In this document: positions 48,364 to 57,468 of the stretch, piece after piece
How positions within the stretch are numbered: the first letter of the stretch is position 1
Layout of the letters: each line of letters begins with the position of its first letter
Origin: Curtobacterium sp. Leaf183
Lineage (GTDB): Bacteria; Actinomycetota; Actinomycetes; Actinomycetales; Microbacteriaceae
Assembly (NCBI RefSeq): GCF_001424385.1
Contig: NZ_LMPO01000001.1
Span: 628,673 to 692,672 of the forward strand
Length of the DNA: 64,000 nucleotides
Reading direction: 5' to 3'
Made by a program: the position numbers and the translations under genes
The notes under the pieces: generated by a model
What the model saw: the letters and a program-made list of their open reading frames with translations, nothing else
Database searches by the model: none
Told to the model about the DNA's origin: nothing

Positions 48364-48403
48364 GCACCGTTGCGGACTGGAGGCGCTGCTCGATACGCGC
48401 GCA

Positions 48404-48409
48404 TAGACT
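48404..48409 (+). promoter_or_regulatory. -10 box, leaderless promoter
   Basis: TAGACT followed by six bases and the GTG at 48416; same hexamer as at 27011. Confidence 0.55.
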
Positions 48410-48415
48410 CGCGTC

Positions 48416-49444
48416 GTGCGCGAACTCGGCTTCCTCTCCTTCGTCCCGAACCACGGCGGGCCCGCTGGTGCCGCCGCCGCCCTCGAGGACGGCCTGCGGC
48501 TGTTCGAGACGGCAGAACGCCTGGGCTACGGCACCGGCTGGGTGCGCGGACGGCACTTCGAGCCGTTCCTGACCAGCCCGATGACCTTCTTCGCCGCCGC
48601 AGCGCAGCGCACCAGCACGATCGGCTTCGGCACCGCGGTCCTCGGCATGCGCTACGAGGACCCCGTCCGCCTGGCCGAGGACGCCAGCACGGTCGACCTG
48701 CTCAGCGGCGGCCGCGTGCAGCTCGGCATCAGCACGGGCATCGCCGGGTACGGCCCGATCCTCGACCCCGTGTTCGGCAGCGTCGAGCGGAGCTTCCGCG
48801 ACGAGGCCGAGGCCCGTGCCGCCCGCCTGCTCGAGGTGCTCGACGGTGAGCCCCTCGGAACCTCGGGCAAGGGGTACGAGAGCATCCCGGCCGGTGCCGA
48901 CCTGACGCTGCAGCCCCTCAGCCCCGACCTGCGCGGCCGGGTGTGGTGGGGCGGCGGCAGCATGGGCACCGCGGTGCGCACGGCCGAGAAGGGGCTGCTG
49001 CTGCACTGCTCGACCCTGAACACCGAGGACACCGGCGAGCCCTTCGCGGTGGCCCAGGCCGCACAGGTCGAGGCCTACCGCGAGCGCTTCGCCGCGCTGC
49101 AGGCCGCGGGCGAGCACGTCGGCCGGACGCCGAAGGTCGCGGTCGGCCGCATCGTGGTCCCCCTGCTCGACGAGCACGACCGACAGGTGCACGAGGAGTT
49201 CCTGACCGGGTACGCCTCGGGCATGGACGACGAGGGGCGGCCGCTGTCGGGGAACCCGCCGTTCCGGTTCAGCAAGGTCGTCGCGGGCGAACCGGCGGCG
49301 ATCGTGGACGCGCTGCGGGCCGACCCCGCCGTCAGCGCGACGGACGAACTCGTGATCACCCTGCCGGCGAACGGGGACGCGGCCTCGCACGAGCGGATCC
49401 TGACCGTCATCGCCGAGGAGATCGCCCCGCACGTGCGCGACTGA
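48416..49444 (+). CDS. LLM class flavin-dependent oxidoreductase
   Basis: A 342-residue luciferase-like monooxygenase. It starts VRELGFLSFVPNHGG and contains the flavin-binding TSTIGFGTAVLGMRYEDP region and a DLLSGGRVQLGIS segment. These enzymes use reduced FMN or F420 to oxidise a range of substrates. It is about one third identical by eye to the other LLM gene at 58746, showing the same TAVLGMRYEDP/TGVIDMRYENP segments, but with a separate origin of regulation. Confidence 0.85.
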   Translation: MRELGFLSFVPNHGGPAGAAAALEDGLRLFETAERLGYGTGWVRGRHFEPFLTSPMTFFAAAAQRTSTIGFGTAVLGMRYEDPVRLAEDASTVDLLSGGRVQLGISTGIAGYGPILDPVFGSVERSFRDEAEARAARLLEVLDGEPLGTSGKGYESIPAGADLTLQPLSPDLRGRVWWGGGSMGTAVRTAEKGLLLHCSTLNTEDTGEPFAVAQAAQVEAYRERFAALQAAGEHVGRTPKVAVGRIVVPLLDEHDRQVHEEFLTGYASGMDDEGRPLSGNPPFRFSKVVAGEPAAIVDALRADPAVSATDELVITLPANGDAASHERILTVIAEEIAPHVRD

Positions 49445-49820
49445 CGGCGCGATGGGGCATCCGGCGGAGGCCGACTCGGGATGGTGAGGTCCGGTGGCCT
49501 CACGCCGGATGACCATCTCGTCCCTGATCCGTCCGAGATGGTGCACTCATCGTTCCACTCTTCGCGTCGTTTGTCACCGCACAATCGACTGCTACTCAGC
49601 AAATCGGGATCATCGGACGCGGAACAACGATGCGCCCCCGCGAGAACGCGGGGGCGCATCTGACGCACCGGGACCACCGGGGCTCCGTCGGCCGGATCAG
49701 GAGGCCGTGTCGCTCGCTCGGCGATCCCATGGCGGTGCGCACGCCGACGGTAACCAGCCGCCTGACGCTGGAGACATGTTACCCACAGCACTCCGCCCAG
49801 CGCGGAAACCGGACGGACCT
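49445..49820. other. gene-free region between convergent LLM and GH3 genes
   Basis: About 375 bases with one strong hairpin (49630-49659). No supported gene or RNA. Confidence 0.5.
49630..49659. terminator. bidirectional terminator hairpin
   Basis: ATGCGCCCCCGCG and CGCGGGGGCGCAT form a perfect 13-bp stem closing a 4-base AGAA loop. Confidence 0.75.
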
Positions 49821-52310
49821 TCAGAACACGTCCACCGACGCGGTCCCTGCCTCGTCCGCGACGGAGGTCCCCACGTGCAGCCTGACCGCCCCCGGTTCGT
49901 AGACCCAGGCACCGTCCCAGTGCGCGAAGGCCCGCGCGGGCACCGTGACGGACACCTCGGCGGACTCCCCCGCGCCCAGGCGCACCGGGGCGAACCCGAC
50001 GAGCCAGCGCACCGGACGGTCGACCGACGACGTCGCCCGCGAGGCGTAGACCTGCACGACCTGCTTGCCGGCCCGGTCCCCGGTGTTCGTGGCGACCGCG
50101 GTCACGACGACCTCGCCGCCCGCGCGCACCGACGGCGTCGCCGTGACGTCCTCGATCGTCCAGGTCGTGTAGCCGAGGCCGTGGCCGAACGGGTACGCGG
50201 GTGTGACGCCCGCGCGCAGCCATGCCCGGTAGCCGATGTGCACCCCCTCGTCGTAGGAGACCCTGCCGTCGACCGGGGTCACGTCGAGCACGGGGACGTC
50301 GGCCATCGCGACGGGCCAGGTCGTGGGCAGGCGCCCGCCGGGCTCGCGCGCGCCGGTCAGGACGTCGGCCAGGGCGTTGCCGTACTCCTGCCCGCCGAAC
50401 CAGGTCAGCAGCACCGCGGCCACGTCGTCGCGCCAGGGCATCTCGACCGGGGACCCGGCGTTGACGACCACGACGGTGCGCGGGTTCGCGGCGACGACCG
50501 CCGCGACGAGCTCGTCCTGGTGCCCGGGCAGGGCGAGCGAGGTCCGGTCGTAGCCCTCGGACTCGACCTTCGAGTTCGTGCCGACGACGACGACGGCGAC
50601 GTCGGCGGCCCGTGCGGCGGCCACGGCGGCGTCGACCAGCACGGCGGGGTCGTCGTCCGAGGGCTCGGTGCCGAACTGGTAGGCCAGCACCCCGCCGAGC
50701 GTCTCGTCCTGCACCACGTCGTGCTCGATGCGGATCGCCACCGGCTGGCCCTCGGTCACCCGGACGGGCACCGAGCGCGCCGGCGGGTTCAGGAACGCAG
50801 CACCGAGCTGGTCGCCCTCGTACGGCACGTCCTCGTCGAGCACGAGTTCGTCGTCGACCCACATCCGCGAGCGTCCGGCGGCGCCGATGCCGATCCGGAC
50901 GGTCCCGGTGGACTGCGCGGTGTACGTGGTCGTGATGTCGAGCCGGTCCGCCTCGCGCGTCGGGGCGTCGCCGCCGAACCAGAACAGCGCGGTCGCCTGC
51001 CGGTCCTCGACGTACAGCTCCTGTCCGTCGCGGACGAACGCCACGCGGGCGCCGGGCTCCCCCGTGCCCGGGTTGGTGATCGTCGACAGCGGGAACTCGG
51101 CGATGCCCTCCTGCACGACGGCACCGATGGCGTACTCGACGGTCGCCGCCGGGTACGCCGCGCGGATGCCGTCGAGGGGCGAGACCACCGAGGACGGCAC
51201 GACCGTCGCCGATCCCCCGCCCTGGGTGCGCGCCTGGTCGGCGTTGTGCCCGATGACCGCGATGCGGGTCGGGGCAGCGGCGTCGTCCGGGCCGGCGAGC
51301 GGCAGGAGGCCGGTGTTGCGGACGAGGACGGTGCCCTCGGCCTCGGCCTCGCGGACGAACGCGATGCCGTCCTCGACGTTCCCCGGGGTGGCGGCCACCG
51401 CGTCGAACCCCTCGAGTGCTCCCACCCGGGCGGCCAGGGTCAGGATGCGGTGCACCTTGCGGTCGACGGCTGCCATCGGCACGTCCCCGGACCGCACGGC
51501 CTCCAGCAGCGGCCCCTCGCTCCACCACGGGTTCGGTCCGGGCATGGCGACGTCCTGCGACGCCTTGGCCGCAGCCACCGAGCGCACCCCGGTCCAGTCG
51601 GACACGACGATGCCGTCGAAGCCCCACTCCGAGTTGAGCGGCGTCTCGAGCAGGTCGTTCTCGGACGCGGTCACGCCGTTGATGCCGTTGTACGAGGACA
51701 TGAGCGCCCAGGCGTGTGCCTCGGTGACGGCCTTCTCGAACGCCAGCAGGTACAGCTCGCGGAGCGCCCGGTCGGACACCTCGGTCGACGCGGTGAAGCG
51801 GTCGGTCTCGTAGTCGTTCGCGACGTAGTGCTTGGGCGTCGCCGCGACGCCGTTCTCCTGCACGCCCGCCACGTAGGACGCGGCGAGGTCGCCGGTGAGC
51901 ACCGGGTCCTCGCTGAACGCCTCGAAGTGCCGGCCGCCCAGCGGGGACCGGTGCAGGTTGATCGTCGGGCCGAGCACGACGTCGACGCCCTTGCGGCGGG
52001 CCTCGACGGCAGCGGCCGCTCCGTAGCGCTTCGCGATCGCGCGGTCCCAGCTCGCCGACAGTGCCGTTGCCGAGGGCAGGTTGAGGGACGGGTCACGCTC
52101 GTCCCAGACCTCCCCGCGCACGCCGGACGGACCGTCGGACATGAGCATCGGCCGCAGCCCGATCTCGTCGACCGGCCAGGTCGTCCAGAAGTCGCGGCCG
52201 GTGAGCAGCTGCACCTTCTGCTCGGTGCTCAGGCGCCCGACGAGCGCGTCGATGCGCTCGTCCAGGGGCTCCGGAGCGGAGGCGGAGCCCAGGTTCTCGA
52301 CGGTCGTCAC
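49821..52310 (-). CDS. GH3 beta-glucosidase-type glycoside hydrolase
   Basis: An 829-residue enzyme without signal peptide. The GH3 nucleophile is D238 in FDGIVVSDWTG; KHYVANDYETDR is the substrate-binding region. A PA14-like insertion spans roughly residues 400-540 (FVRDGQELYVEDRQATALFW), and a fibronectin-like domain ends the protein. It probably removes terminal glucose or xylose from imported oligosaccharides. Start GTG 52310 with GAGAGGA upstream. Divergent from a TetR gene with a clear operator between. Confidence 0.9.
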   Translation of the reverse strand: MTTVENLGSASAPEPLDERIDALVGRLSTEQKVQLLTGRDFWTTWPVDEIGLRPMLMSDGPSGVRGEVWDERDPSLNLPSATALSASWDRAIAKRYGAAAAVEARRKGVDVVLGPTINLHRSPLGGRHFEAFSEDPVLTGDLAASYVAGVQENGVAATPKHYVANDYETDRFTASTEVSDRALRELYLLAFEKAVTEAHAWALMSSYNGINGVTASENDLLETPLNSEWGFDGIVVSDWTGVRSVAAAKASQDVAMPGPNPWWSEGPLLEAVRSGDVPMAAVDRKVHRILTLAARVGALEGFDAVAATPGNVEDGIAFVREAEAEGTVLVRNTGLLPLAGPDDAAAPTRIAVIGHNADQARTQGGGSATVVPSSVVSPLDGIRAAYPAATVEYAIGAVVQEGIAEFPLSTITNPGTGEPGARVAFVRDGQELYVEDRQATALFWFGGDAPTREADRLDITTTYTAQSTGTVRIGIGAAGRSRMWVDDELVLDEDVPYEGDQLGAAFLNPPARSVPVRVTEGQPVAIRIEHDVVQDETLGGVLAYQFGTEPSDDDPAVLVDAAVAAARAADVAVVVVGTNSKVESEGYDRTSLALPGHQDELVAAVVAANPRTVVVVNAGSPVEMPWRDDVAAVLLTWFGGQEYGNALADVLTGAREPGGRLPTTWPVAMADVPVLDVTPVDGRVSYDEGVHIGYRAWLRAGVTPAYPFGHGLGYTTWTIEDVTATPSVRAGGEVVVTAVATNTGDRAGKQVVQVYASRATSSVDRPVRWLVGFAPVRLGAGESAEVSVTVPARAFAHWDGAWVYEPGAVRLHVGTSVADEAGTASVDVF

Positions 52311-52400
52311 GGTGATCGGTCCTCTCGTTCCAGCGGGTGGGTCACGCCGTGGGACCAGTGCTCCCGGACCGTCGACGGCGACTCCGCTGAGGCTAGCAGC

Positions 52401-52423
52401 AAAACCGTACCAGGCTCGGTTTT
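52401..52423. promoter_or_regulatory. TetR operator of the GH3 locus
   Basis: AAAACCG-N9-CGGTTTT is a perfect inverted repeat between the divergent GH3 and TetR starts, 32 bases before the TetR ATG. Confidence 0.75.
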
Positions 52424-52442
52424 CACGGCGGAGTCCTGGCGG

Positions 52443-52448
52443 TACAGT
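52443..52448 (+). promoter_or_regulatory. -10 box, leaderless promoter of the TetR gene
   Basis: TACAGT followed by six bases and the ATG at 52455. Confidence 0.55.
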
Positions 52449-52454
52449 CCTGCC

Positions 52455-53048
52455 ATGACACGACGGGGTTCGTACGCCAAGGGCATCGCCAAGCGGGAGG
52501 AGATCCTCACCGTGGCGCTCGAACTCGTCGCACGCCAGGGCTTCCGTCGGACCAGCATCAAGGACATCTCCGACGCGGTGGGCCTGACGCAGGCGGGTCT
52601 GCTGCACTACTTCGACTCGAAGGACGACCTCTGGGTCGAGATACTCCGGCGGCGCGACGAGATCGACAACGCGGCCGAGTGGCACGCGAACGACCCCGGC
52701 GAGCTGCTGTCGGCGATCGTCCGGCACAACGCCGAGGTCCCCGGGCTGGTGCAGATGTTCGTCAACCTGTCGGCAGCGGCAGCCACCGACCCGGAGCACC
52801 CCGCGCACGCCTACTTCCGCGAGCGCTACGCGAACTCCCGCCGCACCATGGCGGCCGACTTCCGCGCGATGCAGCAGGACGGACGGCTCCGCTCGGACAT
52901 CGACCCGGAGCAGCTGACGAGTGTGCTGCTCGCCGTCTCCGACGGCATGCAGATCCAGTGGCTCTTCGACCCGTCGCGCGACATGGCGACCCACGTCGAG
53001 CTGGTCACGCGCCTGGCCGTCGCACAGGTCGCCGCGGCGACGTCCTAG
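52455..53048 (+). CDS. TetR-family repressor of the GH3 locus
   Basis: A 197-residue regulator with a TetR helix-turn-helix at residues 14-60 (ALELVARQGFRRTSIKDISD, then LTQAGLLHYFDSKDDLW). The rest is the helical ligand domain, of the type found in sugar-responsive TetR regulators (for example BglR-like). Together with the operator at 52401 it most likely represses the divergent beta-glucosidase gene and itself, and is relieved by an oligosaccharide. Confidence 0.88.
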   Translation: MTRRGSYAKGIAKREEILTVALELVARQGFRRTSIKDISDAVGLTQAGLLHYFDSKDDLWVEILRRRDEIDNAAEWHANDPGELLSAIVRHNAEVPGLVQMFVNLSAAAATDPEHPAHAYFRERYANSRRTMAADFRAMQQDGRLRSDIDPEQLTSVLLAVSDGMQIQWLFDPSRDMATHVELVTRLAVAQVAAATS

Positions 53049-53208
53049 CGCGTCGCGCCGTCAGCCCGTCCCACCGCTCGGGAGGCCCGGTGCGGTCCCG
53101 GCGAGCCAGGTACCGCCAGTGCCTGGTCGCGCCCAGGGCCCGCACGGCAGGATGGGACCGGCCAACAGGCACGGGCGAGAGCCCGACTCGACGATGAGCG
53201 GAGACGCG

Positions 53209-54072
53209 ATGACACGCGTAGTGGTGACCGGCGGCAGTGGCAAGCTCGGACGAGCGGTGGTGCGCGACCTCGACGAGCACGGGTACGACGTGGTCCTGCT
53301 CGACCGCGTGCCGTTCCCCGACAAGCCGGAGCGGGTGCAGTTCGTCCGCATCGACCTGACGGACTACGGGCAGGTGCTCAACGCACTGCTCGGGGTCGAC
53401 GACCGGTACGACTCGGTCGACGCCGTCGTGCACCTCGCCGCGGTGCCGGCGCCGGGTCAGGTGCCCGACGTCGCGCTCATCACGAACAACGTGACGGCGT
53501 CGATCAACGTCTTCCACGCTGCCCGGGCGGCGAAGATCACGAACGTGGTCTGGGCCTCGAGCGAGACGCTGCTCGGCATCCCGATGGGCGAGCACCACCC
53601 GCCCTACCTGCCCGTCGACGAGGACTTCCCGGTCCGGCCGCAGTCCTCGTACTCCCTCGGCAAGGCCGTGGAAGAGGAGATGGCCCGCCACTTCACCCGC
53701 TGGGACCCGACGCTCAAGATGATCGGGCTGCGGTTCTCGAACGTCATGGACGAGACCGACTACCCGTCGTACCCGTGGGACGCCACCCCCGAGGCCAAGA
53801 CCTTCAACCTGTGGTCCTACATCGACAGCCGCGACGGCGCCCAGGCCGTGCGCAAGGCCCTCGAGAGCGAGCTCACCGGCTTCGAGGCCTTCGTGATCGC
53901 CAGCCCCGACACCGTGATGGACACCCCGACGATCGAACTCGTCGAGCGCTTCGTCCCGGACATCGAACGCCGCAGCGACATCGACGGCGTCAGTTCGCTG
54001 CTGTCGAGCGACAAGGCCCGCGAGCTCCTCGGCTACGACCCGCAGCACTCCTGGCGCGACCACCGCTCGTGA
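53209..54072 (+). CDS. NAD(P)-dependent epimerase/dehydratase
   Basis: A 287-residue extended SDR. The nucleotide motif is TGGSGKLG near residue 8 and the catalytic Y-x-x-x-K is in SSYSLGKAVEEE. Conserved segments VVHLAAVPAPG and ASSETLLGIP fit sugar epimerases or uronate dehydrogenase-like enzymes. The ATG at 53209 is favoured by GGAG 7 bases upstream; an in-frame ATG at 53194 adds five residues. It probably acts on a sugar linked to the GH3 locus. Confidence 0.85.
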   Translation: MTRVVVTGGSGKLGRAVVRDLDEHGYDVVLLDRVPFPDKPERVQFVRIDLTDYGQVLNALLGVDDRYDSVDAVVHLAAVPAPGQVPDVALITNNVTASINVFHAARAAKITNVVWASSETLLGIPMGEHHPPYLPVDEDFPVRPQSSYSLGKAVEEEMARHFTRWDPTLKMIGLRFSNVMDETDYPSYPWDATPEAKTFNLWSYIDSRDGAQAVRKALESELTGFEAFVIASPDTVMDTPTIELVERFVPDIERRSDIDGVSSLLSSDKARELLGYDPQHSWRDHRS

Positions 54073-54110
54073 TCAGCGGGACGGGCTGCTGACGTCGGCG
54101 CGAGTCGGGT

Positions 54111-55727
54111 TCACGCGGGCAGCAGCAGCCCGTCGAGCACCAGGTCGCGGGCGGCGGGCAGCAGGTCCGCCGCCAGCGCCTGCTCGTCGAGCCCGGTGAT
54201 CTGCGCCAGTGCGCCGACGATGGCCGCGACGGACAGCTCGCCGTCGCACGCACCCACGAACGCCGCGAGCGCGGTGTCGGCGTCGACCCGACGACCGAAG
54301 CCACCGCCCTGCACCAGGGTCATGACCGTCGGGTCGTCGTTGCCCGGCCAGTAGTAGCGTTCCTCGGTCACGTCGCCCGCGACCCGAAGGTGTGCGGCCG
54401 CGAGTGCCGCGTCGTCGTGCGCGGCGAGCCAGGCCGCCGCGTCGAGGACCCGGGCGACCGTCGCGCCGAGCCCCGCGGGGTTGGAGCCGAGCGTCTCGGG
54501 GACGCGCTCGAAGCGGCGGAGCTGCACCGTGCCTCCCGTCGGGACCTTCCGGACCACGACGTAGCCGAAGCCGACCCCGGTGACCCTGCGCGCCTGGAAG
54601 TCGTCGAGCCAGGCCGCCACCAGGCGGTCGAACTCCGGGGTGCCGGGCTTCGTGCCGCCGTCGCGGATCCAGGTCTCGGCGTACGTCGCCGGGTCCTGGC
54701 GCTCCCGCTCGACGACCCAGGCGTCGAGGTCGGTGCCCGCGAACCAGGCGCGGACGCGGTCGAGCCCGTCGACGCCCCAGTGGTACTCCCAGTTGCCGAG
54801 GAGCTGCGCGGTGCCACCCGGTGTCAGGTGGTCCGCGAGCCCGGTGAGCACGGTCTCGACGAGCGCGTCGCCGACCATCCCGCCGTCGCGGTACTCGTAG
54901 GACGGCACGCCCTCGGTGCGGGGCGTGATGACGAACGGCGGGTTCGACACGATCCGGTCGAAGCGCTCGCCCGCCACGGGCTCGAACAGCGAGCCCAGGC
55001 GGAAGTCGATGCCGTCGATGCCGTTCAGCTGGGCGTTGAAGCGCGCGATGTCGAGGGCACGGCGGGAGATGTCCGTCGCGACGACCTCGTCCGCGAAGCG
55101 TCGGGCGTGCATCGCCTGGATGCCGCAGCCGGTGCCGAGGTCGAGCACCCGGTGGACGGGCACGGGGACCTGCAGACCGCTCAGCGTGGTGGTGGCGCCG
55201 CCGATGCCGAGCACGTGCTCTTCGTCGAGGGCTGCGCCGAGGGCGAGCTCCCCGAGGTCCGACATGATCCACCAGCTGCCGGCACCCGCGTCGTCGACGA
55301 AGGCGTACGGGCGCAGGTCGACCGTCGGCACCACGTTCGGTTCGGTCAGGTGGGCGATCCGCTCCGGGTCGCTCTGGTCGACCAACGCCTCGGGACGGAC
55401 CAGCGCGGGCTCCAGCCGGAGGAGTCCGGCACCCACGAGCGCGTCGACGCCGACGGTCGGCAGGGCACGGTCCGCGTGGCTCCGGGGCACGCGCACGCCG
55501 AGCACGAAGAGCTCGGCGAGCGTGTACCGCGGCAGGAGCGCCTCGGTCAGCCGCTCGCGCGCGCCGCGGACGGCGGCGATCCGGTTGCCGCGGTGCAGGG
55601 CCGCGGCCGCGTCGGCACCCCAGAGCGCGTCGACGCCCTCGACGGTGAACCCGGCGGCGGTCAGGTCGGCGCGCAGGGCATCGGTCATGGCGACGTCGGC
55701 GACGACGTCGGGCAGCACGTGGCTCAT
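54111..55727 (-). CDS. class I methyltransferase, NPPF-type
   Basis: A 538-residue protein. The SAM-binding motif LDLGTGCGIQAMHA (motif I) and NPPF (motif IV) put it with N-methylating enzymes such as RsmC/HemK/N6-adenine methylases. The N-terminal 150 residues are a helical pre-domain and the C-terminal 200 a beta-rich extension. The ATG at 55727 overlaps the ArsR-type stop (ATGA). The substrate may be rRNA, protein or DNA; it cannot be decided here. Confidence 0.8.
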   Translation of the reverse strand: MSHVLPDVVADVAMTDALRADLTAAGFTVEGVDALWGADAAAALHRGNRIAAVRGARERLTEALLPRYTLAELFVLGVRVPRSHADRALPTVGVDALVGAGLLRLEPALVRPEALVDQSDPERIAHLTEPNVVPTVDLRPYAFVDDAGAGSWWIMSDLGELALGAALDEEHVLGIGGATTTLSGLQVPVPVHRVLDLGTGCGIQAMHARRFADEVVATDISRRALDIARFNAQLNGIDGIDFRLGSLFEPVAGERFDRIVSNPPFVITPRTEGVPSYEYRDGGMVGDALVETVLTGLADHLTPGGTAQLLGNWEYHWGVDGLDRVRAWFAGTDLDAWVVERERQDPATYAETWIRDGGTKPGTPEFDRLVAAWLDDFQARRVTGVGFGYVVVRKVPTGGTVQLRRFERVPETLGSNPAGLGATVARVLDAAAWLAAHDDAALAAAHLRVAGDVTEERYYWPGNDDPTVMTLVQGGGFGRRVDADTALAAFVGACDGELSVAAIVGALAQITGLDEQALAADLLPAARDLVLDGLLLPA

Positions 55728-56095
55728 GCGCCGAGGTCCTCGCGCAGCAGTGCTGCGGGCACCTGCCACGCGAACACCAGGTCCAGCAGACCCGGGAAGC
55801 GCTGCTCGACCTCGTCGGCGCGGACCCGGCTGACGCGGGTGAGTCCCTCGAGGTGCTGTTCGAGGAGCCCGGCCTCACGCAGCACGCGGAAGTGGTGGGT
55901 CAGCGTGGACTTCGGGCGGTCGATCCCGACCCACCCGCACGAGCGCTCGCCACCGGCGGCGTCGACCAGGTACCGGTGCAGGATCGCCAGACGGATCGGG
56001 TCGGACAGGGCGTCCATCACGACCGGGAGGTCCATCTCGGCCGCCGTCGGCTGCGGGAGACGTTCCGGTGCGGCCAGCTCCACGGGTTCGGGCAT
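55724..56095 (-). CDS. ArsR-family winged-helix regulator
   Basis: A 123-residue regulator. The HTH region reads KSTLTHHFRVLREAGLLEQH (about 68-90). No metal-binding cysteine pair of the ArsR alpha-3 site is evident. The ATG at 56095 gives the normal length. It is divergent from the MFS gene, and two identical inverted repeats (GTACGAC-N4-GTCGTAC) lie between, so it most likely represses both the methyltransferase operon and the transporter. Confidence 0.85.
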   Translation of the reverse strand: MPEPVELAAPERLPQPTAAEMDLPVVMDALSDPIRLAILHRYLVDAAGGERSCGWVGIDRPKSTLTHHFRVLREAGLLEQHLEGLTRVSRVRADEVEQRFPGLLDLVFAWQVPAALLREDLGA

Positions 56096-56125
56096 GCACG
56101 GGACGCTACCACCGTTCACCTCACA

Positions 56126-56143
56126 GTACGACTTGCGTCGTAC
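56126..56143. promoter_or_regulatory. ArsR-type operator 1
   Basis: GTACGAC-TTGC-GTCGTAC, a perfect inverted repeat with 7-base arms. Confidence 0.8.
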
Positions 56144-56177
56144 AGGGCGGGTGCGGTACCAATGCGGTACCGGTGCC

Positions 56178-56195
56178 GTACGACTCCCGTCGTAC
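56178..56195. promoter_or_regulatory. ArsR-type operator 2
   Basis: GTACGAC-TCCC-GTCGTAC, the same arms as operator 1 with a different spacer; 52 bases centre to centre (about five helical turns). It lies 25 bases before the MFS ATG. Confidence 0.8.
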
Positions 56196-56220
56196 ACAGC
56201 CACTCACGGAAGGTGCGCTC

Positions 56221-57468
56221 ATGCAGTCAGCCCGCTCGGTCGCCGGCTTCTGGATCATCGCGGCGATGCTCTTCGTGGCACTCGCGTCCTCGGCTGTCCC
56301 GTCGCCGATCTACCCCGTCTACGCGGCGGAGTGGCACCTGACGCCGCTCATGTTGACCGGCGTCTTCGCGATCTACGTCGCCGGGCTGCTGGGGAGCCTG
56401 CTCGTCGCCGGGCGGCTGTCCGACCACGTCGGCCGCAAGCCCGTGCTCGTCGTGGGCGGCCTCGCCCTCACCCTGTCGCTCGGACTGTTCTCCGGCGCCG
56501 ACGGCCTCGGCGCACTCATCGTCGACCGCATCCTGCAGGGCGTCTCGGTGGGTCTGCTCATCGGTGCCCTCGGGGCCGCGCTCATCGACAACTCCCTGCA
56601 GCGGCACCCGACGCTGGCCGGCGTGCTCAACGGCGCCGTCCCGCCGTTCGCGCTGGCCGCCGGCGCGATGTCGAGCGGCGCCCTGGTCGAGTGGGGCCCC
56701 GCTCCCGAGCAGTTTGTCTACGTCCTGTTCGGGGCGCTGCTGCTCCTCATGGTGCTCGCGCTGTTCATCGTCCCCGAACAGGTGCAGCGCCGCCCGGGCG
56801 CCCTGCGCTCCCTCCGCCCGACCATCTCCGTGCCGCGGTCGTCCCGTGCGCTGTTCCGTGGCGTCGCCGGGGCACTCATCGCGAGCTGGGCGCTCGGCGG
56901 CCTGTTCCTGTCGCTCGTCCCCTCGGCGCTCGGGCAGGTGTTCGGCATCGAGAACCACTTCGCCGCCGGTGCGCTCATCGCGGTCGTCACGGGCATCGGC
57001 GCGCTGACGGGGCTCGCGATCCAACGGGTCGACGCTCGCATCGGCGTGCTCATCGGCCTGGTCGCCCTGATCCTGGGTCCGATCGTCACCGTGGCGTTCG
57101 TGTTCGCGCACTCGCTGCCCGGGCTGGTCGTCGGCAGCGCCGTCGCGGGGGTCGGGTTCGGCGCCGGGTTCCAGGCGCCGCTGCGGATGCTGCTCGCCAC
57201 CGCGGCACCCACGCACCGTGCGGGGCTGCTCTCCACGATCTACGTCGTCAGCTACCTGGCGTTCGGGGTCCCGGCCGTGATCGGCGGGCTGCTCGAGCCG
57301 GCCGTGGGCCTCGTGCCCGTGATCGCCGGGTACGGGGCGTTCATCGTGCTGGCCGCGGCGGTGGCCCTCGTGCTGCAGCTCGTGTCGCGCTCGTCCGCCA
57401 GCGTCGAGCAGCAGGCGTCCGAGGTCCTCGAGCGCACCGCGACCGGGTCGATCCGCACGGCTGAGTAG
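56221..57468 (+). CDS. MFS efflux transporter under ArsR control
   Basis: A 415-residue twelve-helix transporter of the drug-efflux type; loop 2-3 carries GRLSDHVGRKPVL, the classic MFS motif A. GGAAGG lies before the ATG. Its divergent ArsR-type regulator and twin operators indicate inducible export, perhaps of a toxic compound that the co-regulated methyltransferase also handles. Confidence 0.85.
   Translation: MQSARSVAGFWIIAAMLFVALASSAVPSPIYPVYAAEWHLTPLMLTGVFAIYVAGLLGSLLVAGRLSDHVGRKPVLVVGGLALTLSLGLFSGADGLGALIVDRILQGVSVGLLIGALGAALIDNSLQRHPTLAGVLNGAVPPFALAAGAMSSGALVEWGPAPEQFVYVLFGALLLLMVLALFIVPEQVQRRPGALRSLRPTISVPRSSRALFRGVAGALIASWALGGLFLSLVPSALGQVFGIENHFAAGALIAVVTGIGALTGLAIQRVDARIGVLIGLVALILGPIVTVAFVFAHSLPGLVVGSAVAGVGFGAGFQAPLRMLLATAAPTHRAGLLSTIYVVSYLAFGVPAVIGGLLEPAVGLVPVIAGYGAFIVLAAAVALVLQLVSRSSASVEQQASEVLERTATGSIRTAE

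Noticed and set aside
46164..48572. Plus-strand open frame of about 800 codons
   Set aside because: Antisense to the helicase gene; codon pattern mirrors it.
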